Below are positions 22,339-33,740 of a DNA stretch of 64,000 bases, piece after piece. The translations under genes and the position numbers were made by a program. The notes below the pieces were generated by a model. It saw only the letters and a list, made by a program, of their open reading frames with translations. It was not told the origin of the DNA and searched no databases. This DNA is from Phoebastria nigripes (lineage: Eukaryota; Chordata; Aves; Procellariiformes; Diomedeidae): assembly GCA_035582835.1 (NCBI GenBank), contig JAYKAV010000966.1:61287-125286 (forward strand). Direction: 5' to 3'. The stretch's first letter is position 1, and every line of letters begins with the position of its first letter.

Positions 22339-22812
22339 TCAGGCTGCCTTACTCAGCTCCAGTGTCTCTCCTGGTGTGACGGGTCTTTCCTCTTCAGTCT
22401 GCAGAGCAGTGAAACAGTTCTGCAAGGGCACCTCAGGCTTCGGGGGAAGTCTCTTCCTCTTGCTGGTCCTTGCCATTGCAACCGTCCATTCTTCTGCATT
22501 ATTGGCCCCCCTCCCTTCTGCGTGTGCCAGTGGGGGAGTTTTTGGCTGTTTAGCCATGGGCTGTGGGTCCACTGCAGACTGCACTTGGAACCAGCTATCT
22601 AACTCCTTCTCTGCCTCCCTGATGTTATGCAGGCTTCTCACCACCTCCTGCAGCTCAGCCACCTGCTGCAGGAGGTCCTCCCCCTGGGCACACCTTGTGC
22701 AGGCAGGTCTGCCGCCTGTCCCTGCCCCAGGAGAGAGGTCCAGGCACTTCCTGCAGTCTGAGGTCTGTACCGCAGCCTCTCCCTTCAGCAGCTCCGTCTG
22801 GGTGGAGGCATA
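22339..22812 (-). pseudogene. CR1 ORF1 relic (zinc-knuckle-like, nucleic-acid-binding protein)
   Basis: An open minus-strand frame of about 157 codons has lost its N-terminus with the truncated 5' end. Near its start is a C-X2-C-X14-C-X2-C arrangement (CRKC...CTRC). A helix-prone stretch follows (VAELQEVVRSLHNIREAEKEL), then a basic stretch (RTSKRKRLPPKP). It ends at a TGA at 22339-22341. CR1 ORF1 proteins are thought to bind the element RNA. The frame is open to the truncation point, so it may simply be young. It has no start codon of its own. Confidence 0.75.
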
Positions 22813-25800
22813 GCCAATAGTGGTTTGTGTAAATTGTATTTGTGACAGGTTATAATACTACAATAAAATATTTTGGATGGAAGCAACAGATGACCCATGA
22901 CAATTCTAACTAAAATATATTATTGGTGTAACACAGCTAATAAACCCACCATGTTCCATCTATTGAGCTTCACCAAGAAGCAAAATAATATATGGTGCAT
23001 GATAAAACAAATATGAAAAGGCAAGCCCCGTTATTTACCAGCTACACAAATCCTCTAATAGCCAAAAGTTATCTTAACCACTGTCTTCCTGCTGAGCCTT
23101 TTAGATTAAACCCTTAGCTCAGGTCACTTCCTTTGTTTCCCTGTGTCCTACCTTGTAACTCTTTTGCCTTCATCTCTGAAAGCATTTTTAGATTTTTATT
23201 ATCTGACAGGTCGCCTATCCTGCCTTCACTGCCTTCCCTGATTGGATGACCTAATTTTTGCCAACAGGAGCACTGAATGGAATAATTATTAATGCCCTGA
23301 GACTATTCAGGTGAAGGCTAAGATTACTTTAGAATGAGGGATATAATAGGAGACAGTAAGTATAGGAACATTTAAGACATCAAAAATAAATCCCTGTCCT
23401 TCCCCACAGCCTCCTCCCCCCTGCCCCCAACAACATTTTTTGCTTTTTGCATGAGGTTTATTTCTGGCTGTAAATATGAACTCCAGAGTTTATATTAGCT
23501 GTGTTCCTCCCTTCCGAAGGCAAAAGGGAGAATGAAGTCTAAATCAGATACAATGGTTAGCAAATTTTGCAGACCCTTTTGTCTTGCCATTTTCTTACCA
23601 ATTAGTTGCTATCACTGCCACCATTCTCAACCTTCCTTTACCAGTGCTGCTCACCCTGATGACTGGCAGCCCCTGGCTTTCACTCCTTGGATATGTCCAA
23701 GGCATGTTTGAGGCCTATAAAAAGTTTCCATGGGGCATTTGCCCTCAAATGATGAGCTCTCGTACCATACTGTTGAGGAAAGAGGTGGTATACAATCTTT
23801 CTCTTCACAAGTAATTTTTCTGCTGCTCATACATGCATGGTCCTTGCTTTTCCTCATTTGATGTAGTGTTGCATGTATTTTGCTTGACAAGTACAGGTAT
23901 GTTGCAGTAATCTCCTTTTCTTACCCATATTGCTGATAGCCTTCCTCCACTTCCACGAAAATGCAAAATCTACAAAAAGTAGGTATGCCAAAGAGGGGTT
24001 AAAAGCCCATTTAGTCTCCATGTATATGCTCCAAGCCAAACTAGTTTTTGTAGAAGTGTGTAAGAGAAATGTAAGAAAACAGGGAGAAGCGCTCACTGAA
24101 TCACAAGTCAAATCACATAAGCAGAATCATAAATATATTATTCCACTGTTTACTCAGCTCTAAACCTGACACTTAACAAGAAGCTTTTAGCCACATGAGA
24201 CAGGAAATTGCATCTTCTCACTTATCCACATTCACGCTCTGTCTCTTGCATTTGATTTGTGCCAGATTAGCAGAAGAGAGTGAGGGATGAGGCTAAATTG
24301 TTCTTCCCTGTGCAGAGGGAATGCAGAGGTCTCCCAACAGCAAGTGGCTTTCCTCACCATATGTGCTTCTTCATCTTGGCCCAGCAGGGCAGGAAAATGA
24401 ATTTGAGGATTTTCAACACAAAGCATGTTATGTAAGCGTTAGCTGCAGTGCTTTGCTCCACTTTGGCTCTCAGTGGCTTATTCACATGCATTTCACAGAG
24501 AGTGGCTAAGCCCAAAAGTTAGAAAAGATTTAGTATGTGTGGCAAGATCTACGGAATTCAACTGAAAATTGTTACATGAGGGTGAAATTCAGGTTACTAC
24601 TTTACATATAATCGTGATCTAGCTCAGTAAGCAGGGCTGTGTTTTTGTGCACATGCAGCATACTTAGTCATCTGTTCCCAGGGTAGTCCAAAGTCAGCCC
24701 TGGTATTCTCAGTGCTGATCAAACAATGGACTAATTTGAGACAATAGACTCACTTGAGACTAAGTGACTGACTGAATAACAATGCATTTGGCTAATTTTT
24801 ACAGAAGTTCTTTAGGTAGGGATTTTGGACAACACAGGAGATTCTGCGAGCAGGTCCTGCTGCCATAGGGGAATTTATAGGCACCATTTGTATGTTGTTC
24901 CTATAAAGCAGAAAGGGTAATGCAGGACAGTCTTTTGTAAATAGATAAAGATAGTTAGGGGATGCTTTGTACATAGTTCAAGATAATAATGGGAAAAGTT
25001 CATGCATTTGCTGGAAAGGTGAACTCAGCAAAAAAACTGTTCANGGTGTCTCATCCAAACCAGTTGAAAATGCCATTGCAAGGACCCAGACAGTGACAGA
25101 CCATTCTGTTTGAGAGATTCAATTCTCCACATGAGCATTACCCTATGCAACATATTTCAGCAAATTAGGGGATTTTTTGACAAGCATTCTGCCTCTGAAT
25201 GTTTGCAACACATGAACCATACAGCCCTGAAGGACATTTTCTTTAATGAAAGACTGTCATGTTGTAAGCCCACTTGCAAACATATGACCCCGCCTCAAGA
25301 AGTAGCATTTCAGATGCAGTATTTAAAGTTGCTTCCTTAAATGTTGGATGTTCATGTCTATATCGTTTTCACCAGGTTGCGTGATGGCCAGCTTCCGATT
25401 AAGCACAGATGAAATCATAACCATCGTTCTTTCCTGCCTTCATCGTACTGATTAGTGTTCCCCTTTGCAAAGGTATATATAGTATTACTACCAAAAGGGA
25501 TGAGATGAGGAAATCCCTGTAGTTTTGCCACCAGTTGTGAAGTCAATACAACTTGACCAATGCCCTTGAAATTAGGTGATGTGCACTGCATTTTGGAAAA
25601 AAATTGGACTTCTGGTCAGACAGTGTAATGCATTTTACCCTTGTATCCTGATCCAGGAAAAATCAAGCTGCACGGTTAACAGATACTGAAGTCTGTAAAT
25701 CTTACCTCTGCAATCAATCATGACCAAACAATATACTCCTTAATACTATTTTTATGAGTGTGTAAACATAGAGTTTCTTAGAACATAAAGGAATCCATAG

Positions 25801-28800
25801 TTTAAAATGTTGTCCATAGGTATTTCTATGCTAATATATCTCTGTATCACTCCATTCTTAAAAAGCAAAATGTAGTTTGTAAATGGATGAAAAGACCTTT
25901 CTTTCATATTTTATTGACACAATTTATATAGCAATCAAATGCTTCGAAAAGTCTTTGTTCCTAAGCTATTGACAGAGTTGATTCAGACATTTCATATCTA
26001 CATAATAGATTTAAGGCCTTCTTCCAAAATTTAAGACTCTAATTTATATCATATTATATCAGATGATCTTTATCACTTATAAACAGGCCCATCAAACAGA
26101 AACAAAAGTATTCAGTTGTGTCCAGAGTAAAGGAATGTACCCATTATATTTGTGGGTTTATGTTTTAGGCTGCTAATACTTTATAACTGATCCCACAAAC
26201 AATGCCCCCCGCGCCCGAAATAATTACTCTGTTTATGTCCACTCTTATTTTCACTGCTGTTCAAAAAAAGAAAACTAAATATCAGGCAAATAGAAGTGCA
26301 AAACAAGGCTAAACTAACTACATATGCCTACATAACTACTAAGCTAAATACATATGCCCCTTTATTTAAGGATTATAAAGTTGTACATTAACATTCTGAA
26401 ATTTATTATTTGTAATCTTGGAAAAGAATAAAGATTTTGGTGACACTGATTACCTGACTGAAGGAAGTCTGAATATAGAAGTTTTGATTTGCACCAGTTA
26501 ACTGAACATTGAAATCAATTTAAACAAAACAATAAAGACAAAGTATATCTCAGGAACATTTTAAATCTCTAAGTTACAACAGAAGAGTGATACTATGCTA
26601 TCATAAAACTCTTTAAAGTCTCAATCATGCATCTCAGTGTACTTTAAAATCACAGCTGTCTCTTTTCTTCTCAGTGAAAACCTTTCAAGTTAACAGTCAT
26701 TTGAAGTTTTTCTTTTCATATGAGTATCACCCTGCGAGGGTTTTCTGCCAATGCCTTTTGGGGTGTGAAAAGTACCCTAATTTTCATTCTTTAAAAACCC
26801 TGTGACTATGCAGCAGTCAGGCTTTTCTGAATGCATGGGTAGCGAAACTGGGAGTTTACCTCCGTGCTCCCCCTCTCCCAACAAAGTATCCTGCCAGTGG
26901 TCTCCCAAAGCTTAGTCATATTTCTGCCACCACAGTTCTTCCACTATTTTCATACATTTTTCATTTTCCCTTCTTGTCAATACTAAAAAGTCAAAGATAA
27001 CTCACAGCTACAGAGTATCAGAAGTTACAGGTTGTTAAAGGACCTGCTAATAAAAACAGGATTTTAAAGGGACAGATTATATGTGTGAAAATATGATTTA
27101 CTGAAACTGTGTGTGGGATAAACTACCAAAAACCTTATCTTATCATAGCAAAGTAATATAGAATATCAGAGACATGCAAAGATGTCATGTCTTCTGGAAG
27201 TCATATTGAATCATATGTCTTCTGATAATCAAAAAGAGGAAAAAATTAAAATACTTTTTAATTCTAATTCTTTCATGTAAAATGCATTCCATTTCCTCTG
27301 AGAAAGAATTCATCAACCACAGTAATGTTCCCTATAAAAAGTAGAAGCTACAGGGTTGATGCTTATAGCTAGCAAAAGTTGAAAAATTGACATAGCTAAG
27401 ACATTTAGTAAAATTATTGTATGATAGAGTAAGTGTTTGCTTGCTTAAAAGTCACCATTTCAGACCACTGAAGCGCTATGAGTGTCAGGACTCCATTAAT
27501 TTTTTTTTTTTCTAAATTCCTAGGTAATTACTATGCATTAACCATTTTAGCACATATAAAAGACTAGCTTCTGTGCCACTGAAACATTCATTTTTATATT
27601 TGAAAGCTTCCATATATTGCATGTTCAGAGACACAATGTTTGATAAATACTGTCCTTGTAAATGTGAAAAGATGACAGACAAGGCATTGACAGGTGGACA
27701 CTGACATTTCTATGATTATTCTAAATGTATTTTCTATTAAGACCATGGGTTTGGGATTCAGCATACTGACTAGGAGCTTAAGGGTGACTAGGTTCACATA
27801 TACTACATGTCTGCATACTGTCAAATAAATCCCGCCTTATCTGTCTGGAGAACAAATATTGGCATAAGGAAACAATCGTCCAGCTCCCTTACATTAAGCT
27901 CGCTAAGATCATGTATTCCTTTATTCATTGAGCTCTATCCACCAACTCCATACAAACACCCATGTGACCAGTAAGCCAACTTTTTTTTATCTATCTCATT
28001 TACCTTTTTTGTTGAAATATACTGCAAACTGGTTTTGTTACAGTAACCATACATTTTTTAATTTTTTTTTAAAAGGGCTTGTCAGCTTACTAGAATTTAA
28101 GTGGAAATGTTCTACAAAGTCAATTTAAAAGTGCTTCAGTCATGAAAGAACTCCCATCCCCTGAAACACAACCATGTAATAGTGTAAAACATGTAACTGC
28201 AAAGAGTTTTAATCGATAGGTCAACATGGCAATGCAATCTATTCCTAGTCCATTGGAGTGCTCATAAATTACACTACAAAATAAGCCCTAGTTTGCTCCA
28301 GAACATTATGCCATTCGGTTAGTCATTGGTGCACATATTATGTTCTGCTTGTGGGATGACTACAGATTCTCCATGTGCTGAGCACTCAGGCCATCCTCAT
28401 ACAGTGTCAGGATGCAGTCAGACCCTGTGAGGTAGACGTGTCCAGAAGAAAGGCCAAGTGAGGGAGGCCACCAGTCCCCATTTTACTTCCAAAGCAGTCT
28501 GTCCACAAGCCACACAGTACTTTCCCATCACAACAGGCACCCTCTAGATTAGGAGCCTCCTCTAAAGGAAGAGGTACTTTTTAAACTGTTAGTGCCACAA
28601 CAATTATGCCAGATTAGGAAATTTCACCAACTGCATAAAACCTAAAAGCTTCCACTAGGATGAAAAGTCATACGTTATGTATTTGAAAGGTATTAAACAC
28701 TGTGGTTTGCATTATCAGATGCAAGCATCTTGGAGTAATCACAAATAATTGAGTGACACAAGCATTTGGTGTCTCCACTTAAAAAGTATACTGTTGCTAT

Positions 28801-30440
28801 ACAAGTGGAAAATCACAGCAGGTTTACAGATGCACATTTTCTTAGCTGCAGAGAATACAAATTTCAAACTCTCCAGGATGAAGACATGAAGAAATGAAGA
28901 CATGATTCTAAATGAAGGAATGTTTTTCTTTTTCATAACCACAGCTACCTAAAGATGGGGGGAGTTGTTTGGTTTTACTATCTTATTTTTTGCATGGAAT
29001 GACTGATCAGTTCTCTTACATAAAGCAGAGCTGCAAAAAACAGATGAGGAACAAAATTTAAAAGCCTGAACATCATAAAAAGTTTCCAGGAGCTCAGAAA
29101 CACTGACAAAAGTGACAAATAAATGTAAACTAGTAAGAAGGAAAAACTGGTGACAAGAAAAAACCCACACAGTTTTATACATTTGTACTAGAAACAGCTA
29201 TTTTATTTTAAAAAATATATAATATAAAATGAAAAATATTTTGTTTTCTAAGTGTTTAAGAATGTAGAAGTTACCAGATTAGATTAGAAGTGTGATCCAT
29301 GTGGTCAAATACCCTGTCTTAGAGTGTGGCCAAAGCAAGGGGAAGACATAAAAGAGACCTAGTCACAGGAAAATTACTCTTATGAAGTTCTTATCTTCAT
29401 AATTAATCATTAGAGACTGTATTAAACCCTTACGTATGATATTTTATCCCCTGACAAAATTCTTTCAAGCATTAGCAAATGCTACCATACGCTTTTGCTA
29501 TCCTTATCATGTAATTCCTTTTGAATATTGTTAGATTCTTGGTCTCTGACAGATCTGTGTGCAGGCTCATTTGTGTATCTGCAATTGGGACCTACCTCCA
29601 CACTTTCGTGGATGTATAAAAGACCATGGTGATGGGCATTGGCACTCAGAGTTTAGCCTTTCACTCCTCTGCTTTCAGGTGCTATGTATATTATAAAAGC
29701 AAAATACCTTGGATAGACAAAAATTCCTACCACAGCAGAAAATCTACAAAGTTCACTGCAGCTGAGGAAATATTCTGTATTTTTAAATTCAGGTACATCT
29801 GGACTTTTGATCATGAAGCTATGTCTAACTGTTTGGGAATGTGGGTGTATAACTGCTTGCAACCATCAGGCAGAGTTGTGGGCCAAGGAGTAGCTGCCTT
29901 GGCTGTCAGTATATTTGGGGAGGACGGCACTGAAGTCTGCACAGAATCACCAATAAAAAAGATTATTGTTGTATTTTTTAACGTCTCTAAAAGATTCAAG
30001 GACAACAATAATTTCAGTGGAGATATCCTGAGATATCCTTTGTCTCCTGGGAAAGGAGCTGTGCATTTTTTCTATGATGTTAGTCATCAGTTTCCATTTA
30101 CAAGCGATTGTAGACGAAGGCTGTGTTTCCCCTAAGGCTACTGTAGGATATCGTGTACAGCACTGCCATGAAGGAAGGGCATAAGATAGTGAAGTTAAAT
30201 CAATTATACATTTTTTCCTCTAGTTTGGCAAATAAGCCATCATTTAAAAATTGGTTGGGATTGAACCAAATGCATTTATTTTGGTTTTGCTCATATAAAA
30301 AACAAAGTCAATAACGTATACCATTTTTATTGATGAATATTTTGTTTATCACTGAATCATATATTTTCTTTTCAGGCCCTTGAAAGAAAAGCAAATTAAA
30401 TCAAATAGAAATATCAGAGGCAGAACAGATGGTGGCATCC
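22812..30440. other. intronic sequence, no gene recognised
   Basis: Long AT-rich intron stretch. It holds short homopolymer runs (for example T at about 27500 and 28056) and no repeat family I can name. The longest open frame, 29626-30135 (+, 169 codons), shows no recognisable domain. Confidence 0.5.
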
Positions 30441-30491
30441 TTTTACCTCATAACTGTTGTTAGATATTGTTGTTTTACCTCATAACTGTTC
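30441..30491. repeat. 32-bp tandem duplication
   Basis: The unit ttttacctcataactgtt with its spacer occurs at 30441 and again at 30473. About 18 bp are identical in the two copies. Confidence 0.8.
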
Positions 30492-31058
30492 TTGAGAATG
30501 GAGGGACTTCGGCTCATATTTCCCAGAACAGTAGCTTCATAACCTTGCTACCGAGCATCCTGGAATTATATTTTGCCATAACTTCAGATGGAACTTTTCT
30601 ATATGAATGAACAATTAAAGATTCACTGAAATTAGAACCCCAGCTTTCTCTTCCTAATTGGTCTCTTGCTAGTAGGTTCCTTGGCACAATTAGCTCCTTT
30701 ACAGAGTATCATTCTCAGAGACAATGCTCAGGAGTAGTTCAGCGATAAAACAAATGATCATTTCCAAAGGCAGTACAGACAAAGCTTTGACAAATACACC
30801 GCACTCCATTTTATACAGTTACTATCCCAGCAGGAAATGAATTCACAAATTCTACGTGCTTTCCTGGTAAAGGACCCATATTACAGGGTGAGATATCTGT
30901 TACAAAAAGTTATNTCATATGCTGTATGCCCTCAAATTATTTCAGTCACTTTGAACTGAAAAAAAATGCACAAAAAAGTAACAATTATGTCTCAGGTCCA
31001 CAGATGCACCACATGGGACCCAGAAGAGATATATTTTTAAGTGCCCTGTTGTATGGAT
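30492..31058. other. intronic sequence, no feature recognised
   Basis: No coding or repeat homology seen before element E. Confidence 0.5.
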
Positions 31059-31339
31059 GTAGCCATTGTGGTTGTATTGGGTTTGCATGGCAAGGTTTTG
31101 GTAGCGGGGGGGCTACAGGGATGGCTTCTGTGAGAAGCTGCTAGAAGCTTTCCCCATGTCCAATAGAGCCAATGCCAGCCGGCTCCAAGACGGATCCGCT
31201 GCTGGCCAAGGCCAAGCCCATCAGCGACAGTGATAATGCCTCTGTGATAACATAGTTAAGAAGGGAAAAAAAACTGCTGCGGAACAGCAGCCAGGAGAGA
31301 GGAGTGAGAATATGTGAGAGAAACAGCTCTGCAGACACC

Positions 31340-31810
31340 AAGGTCAGTGAAGAAGGAGGGGGAGGAGGTGCTCCAGGCACCGGAGCAGAGATTCCCCTGC
31401 AGCCTGTGGTGAAGACCATGGTGAGGCAGGCTGTCCCCCTGAAGCCCATGGAGGTCCATGGTGGAGCAGATATCCACCTGCAGCCCGGCGAGGACACCAT
31501 GCTGGAGCAGGTGGATGCCCAAAGGAGGCTGTGACCCCGTGGAGAGCCCATGCTGGAGCAAGCTCCNGGCAGGACCTGTGGACCCGTGGAGAGAGGAGCC
31601 CACGCTGTAACAGGTTTGCTGGCAGGACTTGTGACACCCTGGGGGACCCACCCTGGAGCAGTCTGATCCTGAAGGACTGCACCCTGTGGAAAGGACCCAC
31701 ACTGGAGCAATTCATGAAGAACTGCAGCCTGTGGGAAGGACTCACGTTGGAGAAGTTCGTGGAGGACTGTCTCCCATGGGAGGGACACCATGCTGGAGCA
31801 GGCGAAGAGT
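31340..31810. repeat. degenerate tandem repeat inside element E
   Basis: Repeated CTGGAGCAG, CCCATG/CCACGCTG and GACCTGTGGA/GACTTGTGAC phrases recur every 40-60 bp with uneven spacing. The low stop density leaves long open frames on both strands (216 codons on minus, 123 on plus), which reflect base composition rather than coding. Confidence 0.65.
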
Positions 31811-32007
31811 GTGAGGAGGAAGGAGCAGCTGATACAATATGTGATGAACTGATCGCAACCCCCAATCCCCGTCCCCCTGTGCCGCTCAGGGGGAGGAGGT
31901 AGAGAATTCGGGAGTGAAGCTGAGCTCGGGAAGAAGGGAGGGGTGGGGGGAAGGTGTTTTAAGATTTAGTTTTTATTTCTCATTACCCTACTCTGATTTC
32001 ATTGGTA

Positions 32008-32013
32008 ATAAAT
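32008..32013 (+). terminator. element E polyadenylation signal
   Basis: The sequence ggtaataaatcaaatt contains AATAAA in the 3' part of the LTR, the position expected for its transcript end. It is antisense to GRM8. Confidence 0.5.
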
Positions 32014-32206
32014 CAAATTAATTTCTCCGAGTTGAGTGTGTTTTGCCTGTGATGGTAATTGGTGAGTGATCTCTCCCTGTCCTTGTCTCAACCCACCAGC
32101 TTTTCGTTATATTTTCTCTCCCCTGTCTAGCTGAGGAGGTGGAGTGATAAAGCGGCTTTGGTGGGCACCTAGCATCCAGCTTTGTTCAGCACTAAAGACG
32201 TAGCCA

Positions 32207-33619
32207 ATGTCTTGCATATCAGAGATCTTCCTTGATTTTTTTAAATTTTTTTTTGTTGATTTTTTTCCCATTTTTTTATAAAGAATATTTCCTTTCTCTA
32301 CAAAGATTTCACACTAATAATTGGACAATGTCTTATACAAAGTTCAGCTATCTAATCCAAGTGATTAACACCGTGCCATTTCAGAGTACTCTGCATCCCA
32401 GAGGACACAGCATTCCGCAGAAAGGTTGTTCACCACCTTCAAGGCCTACTGTGGACACCTTTACACTGATCTTAAAAAGGGATGGTAGGACTTAGGCCTG
32501 CTATGCTTGCTAATTTAGATTTGCTCTTCCACATTACCAGTGGTGGGAGATCTGTAGTTCATCTTCAGACACCCATATTTCTGTAAAAGGTAGCCCAAGC
32601 TCAGAAAATTAAATTCCACCTGACCTTGCAGTAAGAACCATTTCTGTATGAAGGCTTCATTGGTCACGTAACAGTGATGCAACTGCAGAGACACATGGCA
32701 GTGACTGACCATGCTGTAGGGACACACTGAGATCCACACTTAGAAGTAACAGCTCCTGGTCTTTTCCTTGAGTGCTTCTCTCAAAGGTACTTCAAGCTGC
32801 TCAAAGTGCTGTGGAGAAGTAGCTCCTCTGATCAGCTTAGGAGTCATATATTCTATCTATCTTGTTTTGCAAGTAGCCATATGAGTTTACTGGAACACAG
32901 CAACCTCCTACAGCATATGATAATCTTTTCTCTTAGGAAAAAGGATCATCCAAAGCCATAATAAGCTTATCAGATGTTTCTGTCATCAGTGTGTCATAAG
33001 AGATCATGCATGCATTACCCACTTATAGTATATGATCTCTCTATGCAGCTAGCCAATCCTTTCTCTTCTCCTATTGTGCTCCATTTGGGATTTTTCATAT
33101 CCAAAATGTTGGCTTGAATAGCATGTATACTCAAGAAAGGACACAAACTGATGTTTTCTACTCTTTCCCTTGCACTCTTTGGCACAACTGAAAAGAAGAG
33201 GAAGCTTCTTCAGGAGCTACAGAATCTATGTGTCCCGGAGTGCCAAAATTAAGCTTGCACAAAAGCTTCAATTATGAAAACACCACATTTACAGAGGGTT
33301 TTCTTTTGTATCTTTGTCAACTTACATAGATTTTATTCTGAGGAAAATGGAAATTCATTTACTATAAAAATTAACTGGAAGCAGAAATAGGAAAATCAGA
33401 CAAAGTATCTGATACTTCATCAAATAATCCAGTACAGCAGATGTGGCTCTTTGCCTCCTGTCCTGTGTGATATGAAATAGTACATAACCTAAAGGAACTC
33501 CATACTTCTTACTAATTAATTAAATCTTTTTTTAGTTGATGTGCTGACCTGTTCCATTGGACTTCATGGTACCAAAACAATTACAATATCTTGCTGAATC
33601 TCCACAAGTGTATGTTTGA
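32207..33619. other. intronic sequence, no gene recognised
   Basis: Begins with a T-rich patch (32230-32280), then unremarkable sequence. Nothing else recognised. Confidence 0.5.
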
Positions 33620-33681
33620 ATTTGGCCCTGAAGTGGTCAGGCAGTTGGACCGTTGTAGGTCCCTTCCAGCTGGGTCCCAAT
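33620..33681 (+). mobile_element. very short CR1 3' end
   Basis: About 60 bp match the 3' UTR of a CR1 subfamily: GGCAGTTGGACCGTTGTAGGTCCCTTCCAGCTGGG-like. The adjacent ATTCT-type tract is the expected CR1 tail. It is heavily 5'-truncated. Confidence 0.7.
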
Positions 33682-33740
33682 GATTCTATTCTGTTCTGTT
33701 CTGTTCTGTTCCATTCCATTCCATTCCATTCCATTCTATT
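33682..33740 (+). repeat. pentanucleotide microsatellite grown from a CR1 tail
   Basis: ATTCTATTCTG is followed by four TTCTG units and then about six TTCCA units, ending ATTCTATT. The tract shifts from one pentamer to another by single-base change and expansion. Confidence 0.88.

Larger units (their letters stand above)
18160..22811 (-). mobile_element. near full-length CR1 LINE, interrupted by LTR D
   Basis: This is the longest CR1 in the window, about 4.06 kb once LTR D is subtracted. The 3' end with CATAGAATCATAGAA-like tail is at 18160. The ORF2 relic spans the LTR and reaches about 21797, and an ORF1 relic follows to 22812. The 5' end stops abruptly at about 22811, inside ORF1, so the 5' UTR and promoter are missing. 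The 3' piece (18160-18336) and the rest (18933-22811) rejoin across the LTR with the cagtg duplication. It is sense relative to GRM8. Confidence 0.93.
31066..32199 (+). mobile_element. element E: long LTR of a second avian ERV family
   Basis: From memory, the sequence from GTATTGGGTTTGCATGGCAAGG to CCTAGCATCCAGC matches a widespread neoavian LTR of about 1.1 kb, probably ERVL-like. The internal part (about 31340-31800) is a GC-rich array of degraded units of 40-60 bp built on CCATG/CTGGAGCAG. The 3' part has AATAAA at 32008-32013 and the conserved block up to GAGGTGGAGTGATAAAGCGG. A 7-base match gtagcca lies at 31059-31065 and 32200-32206 and may be the target duplication. The very ends do not show clear TG...CA, so limits are approximate. 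It is antisense to GRM8. Confidence 0.8.

Noticed and set aside
22232..22813. 193-codon plus-strand frame
   Set aside because: It is the reverse-strand shadow of the CR1 ORF1 relic, which has the recognisable cysteine pattern on the minus strand.
31141..31791. 216-codon minus-strand frame and overlapping frames of 148 and 173 codons
   Set aside because: They lie in the GC-rich tandem array of element E, which is low in stops on both strands. The predicted proteins are repetitive and match no family.
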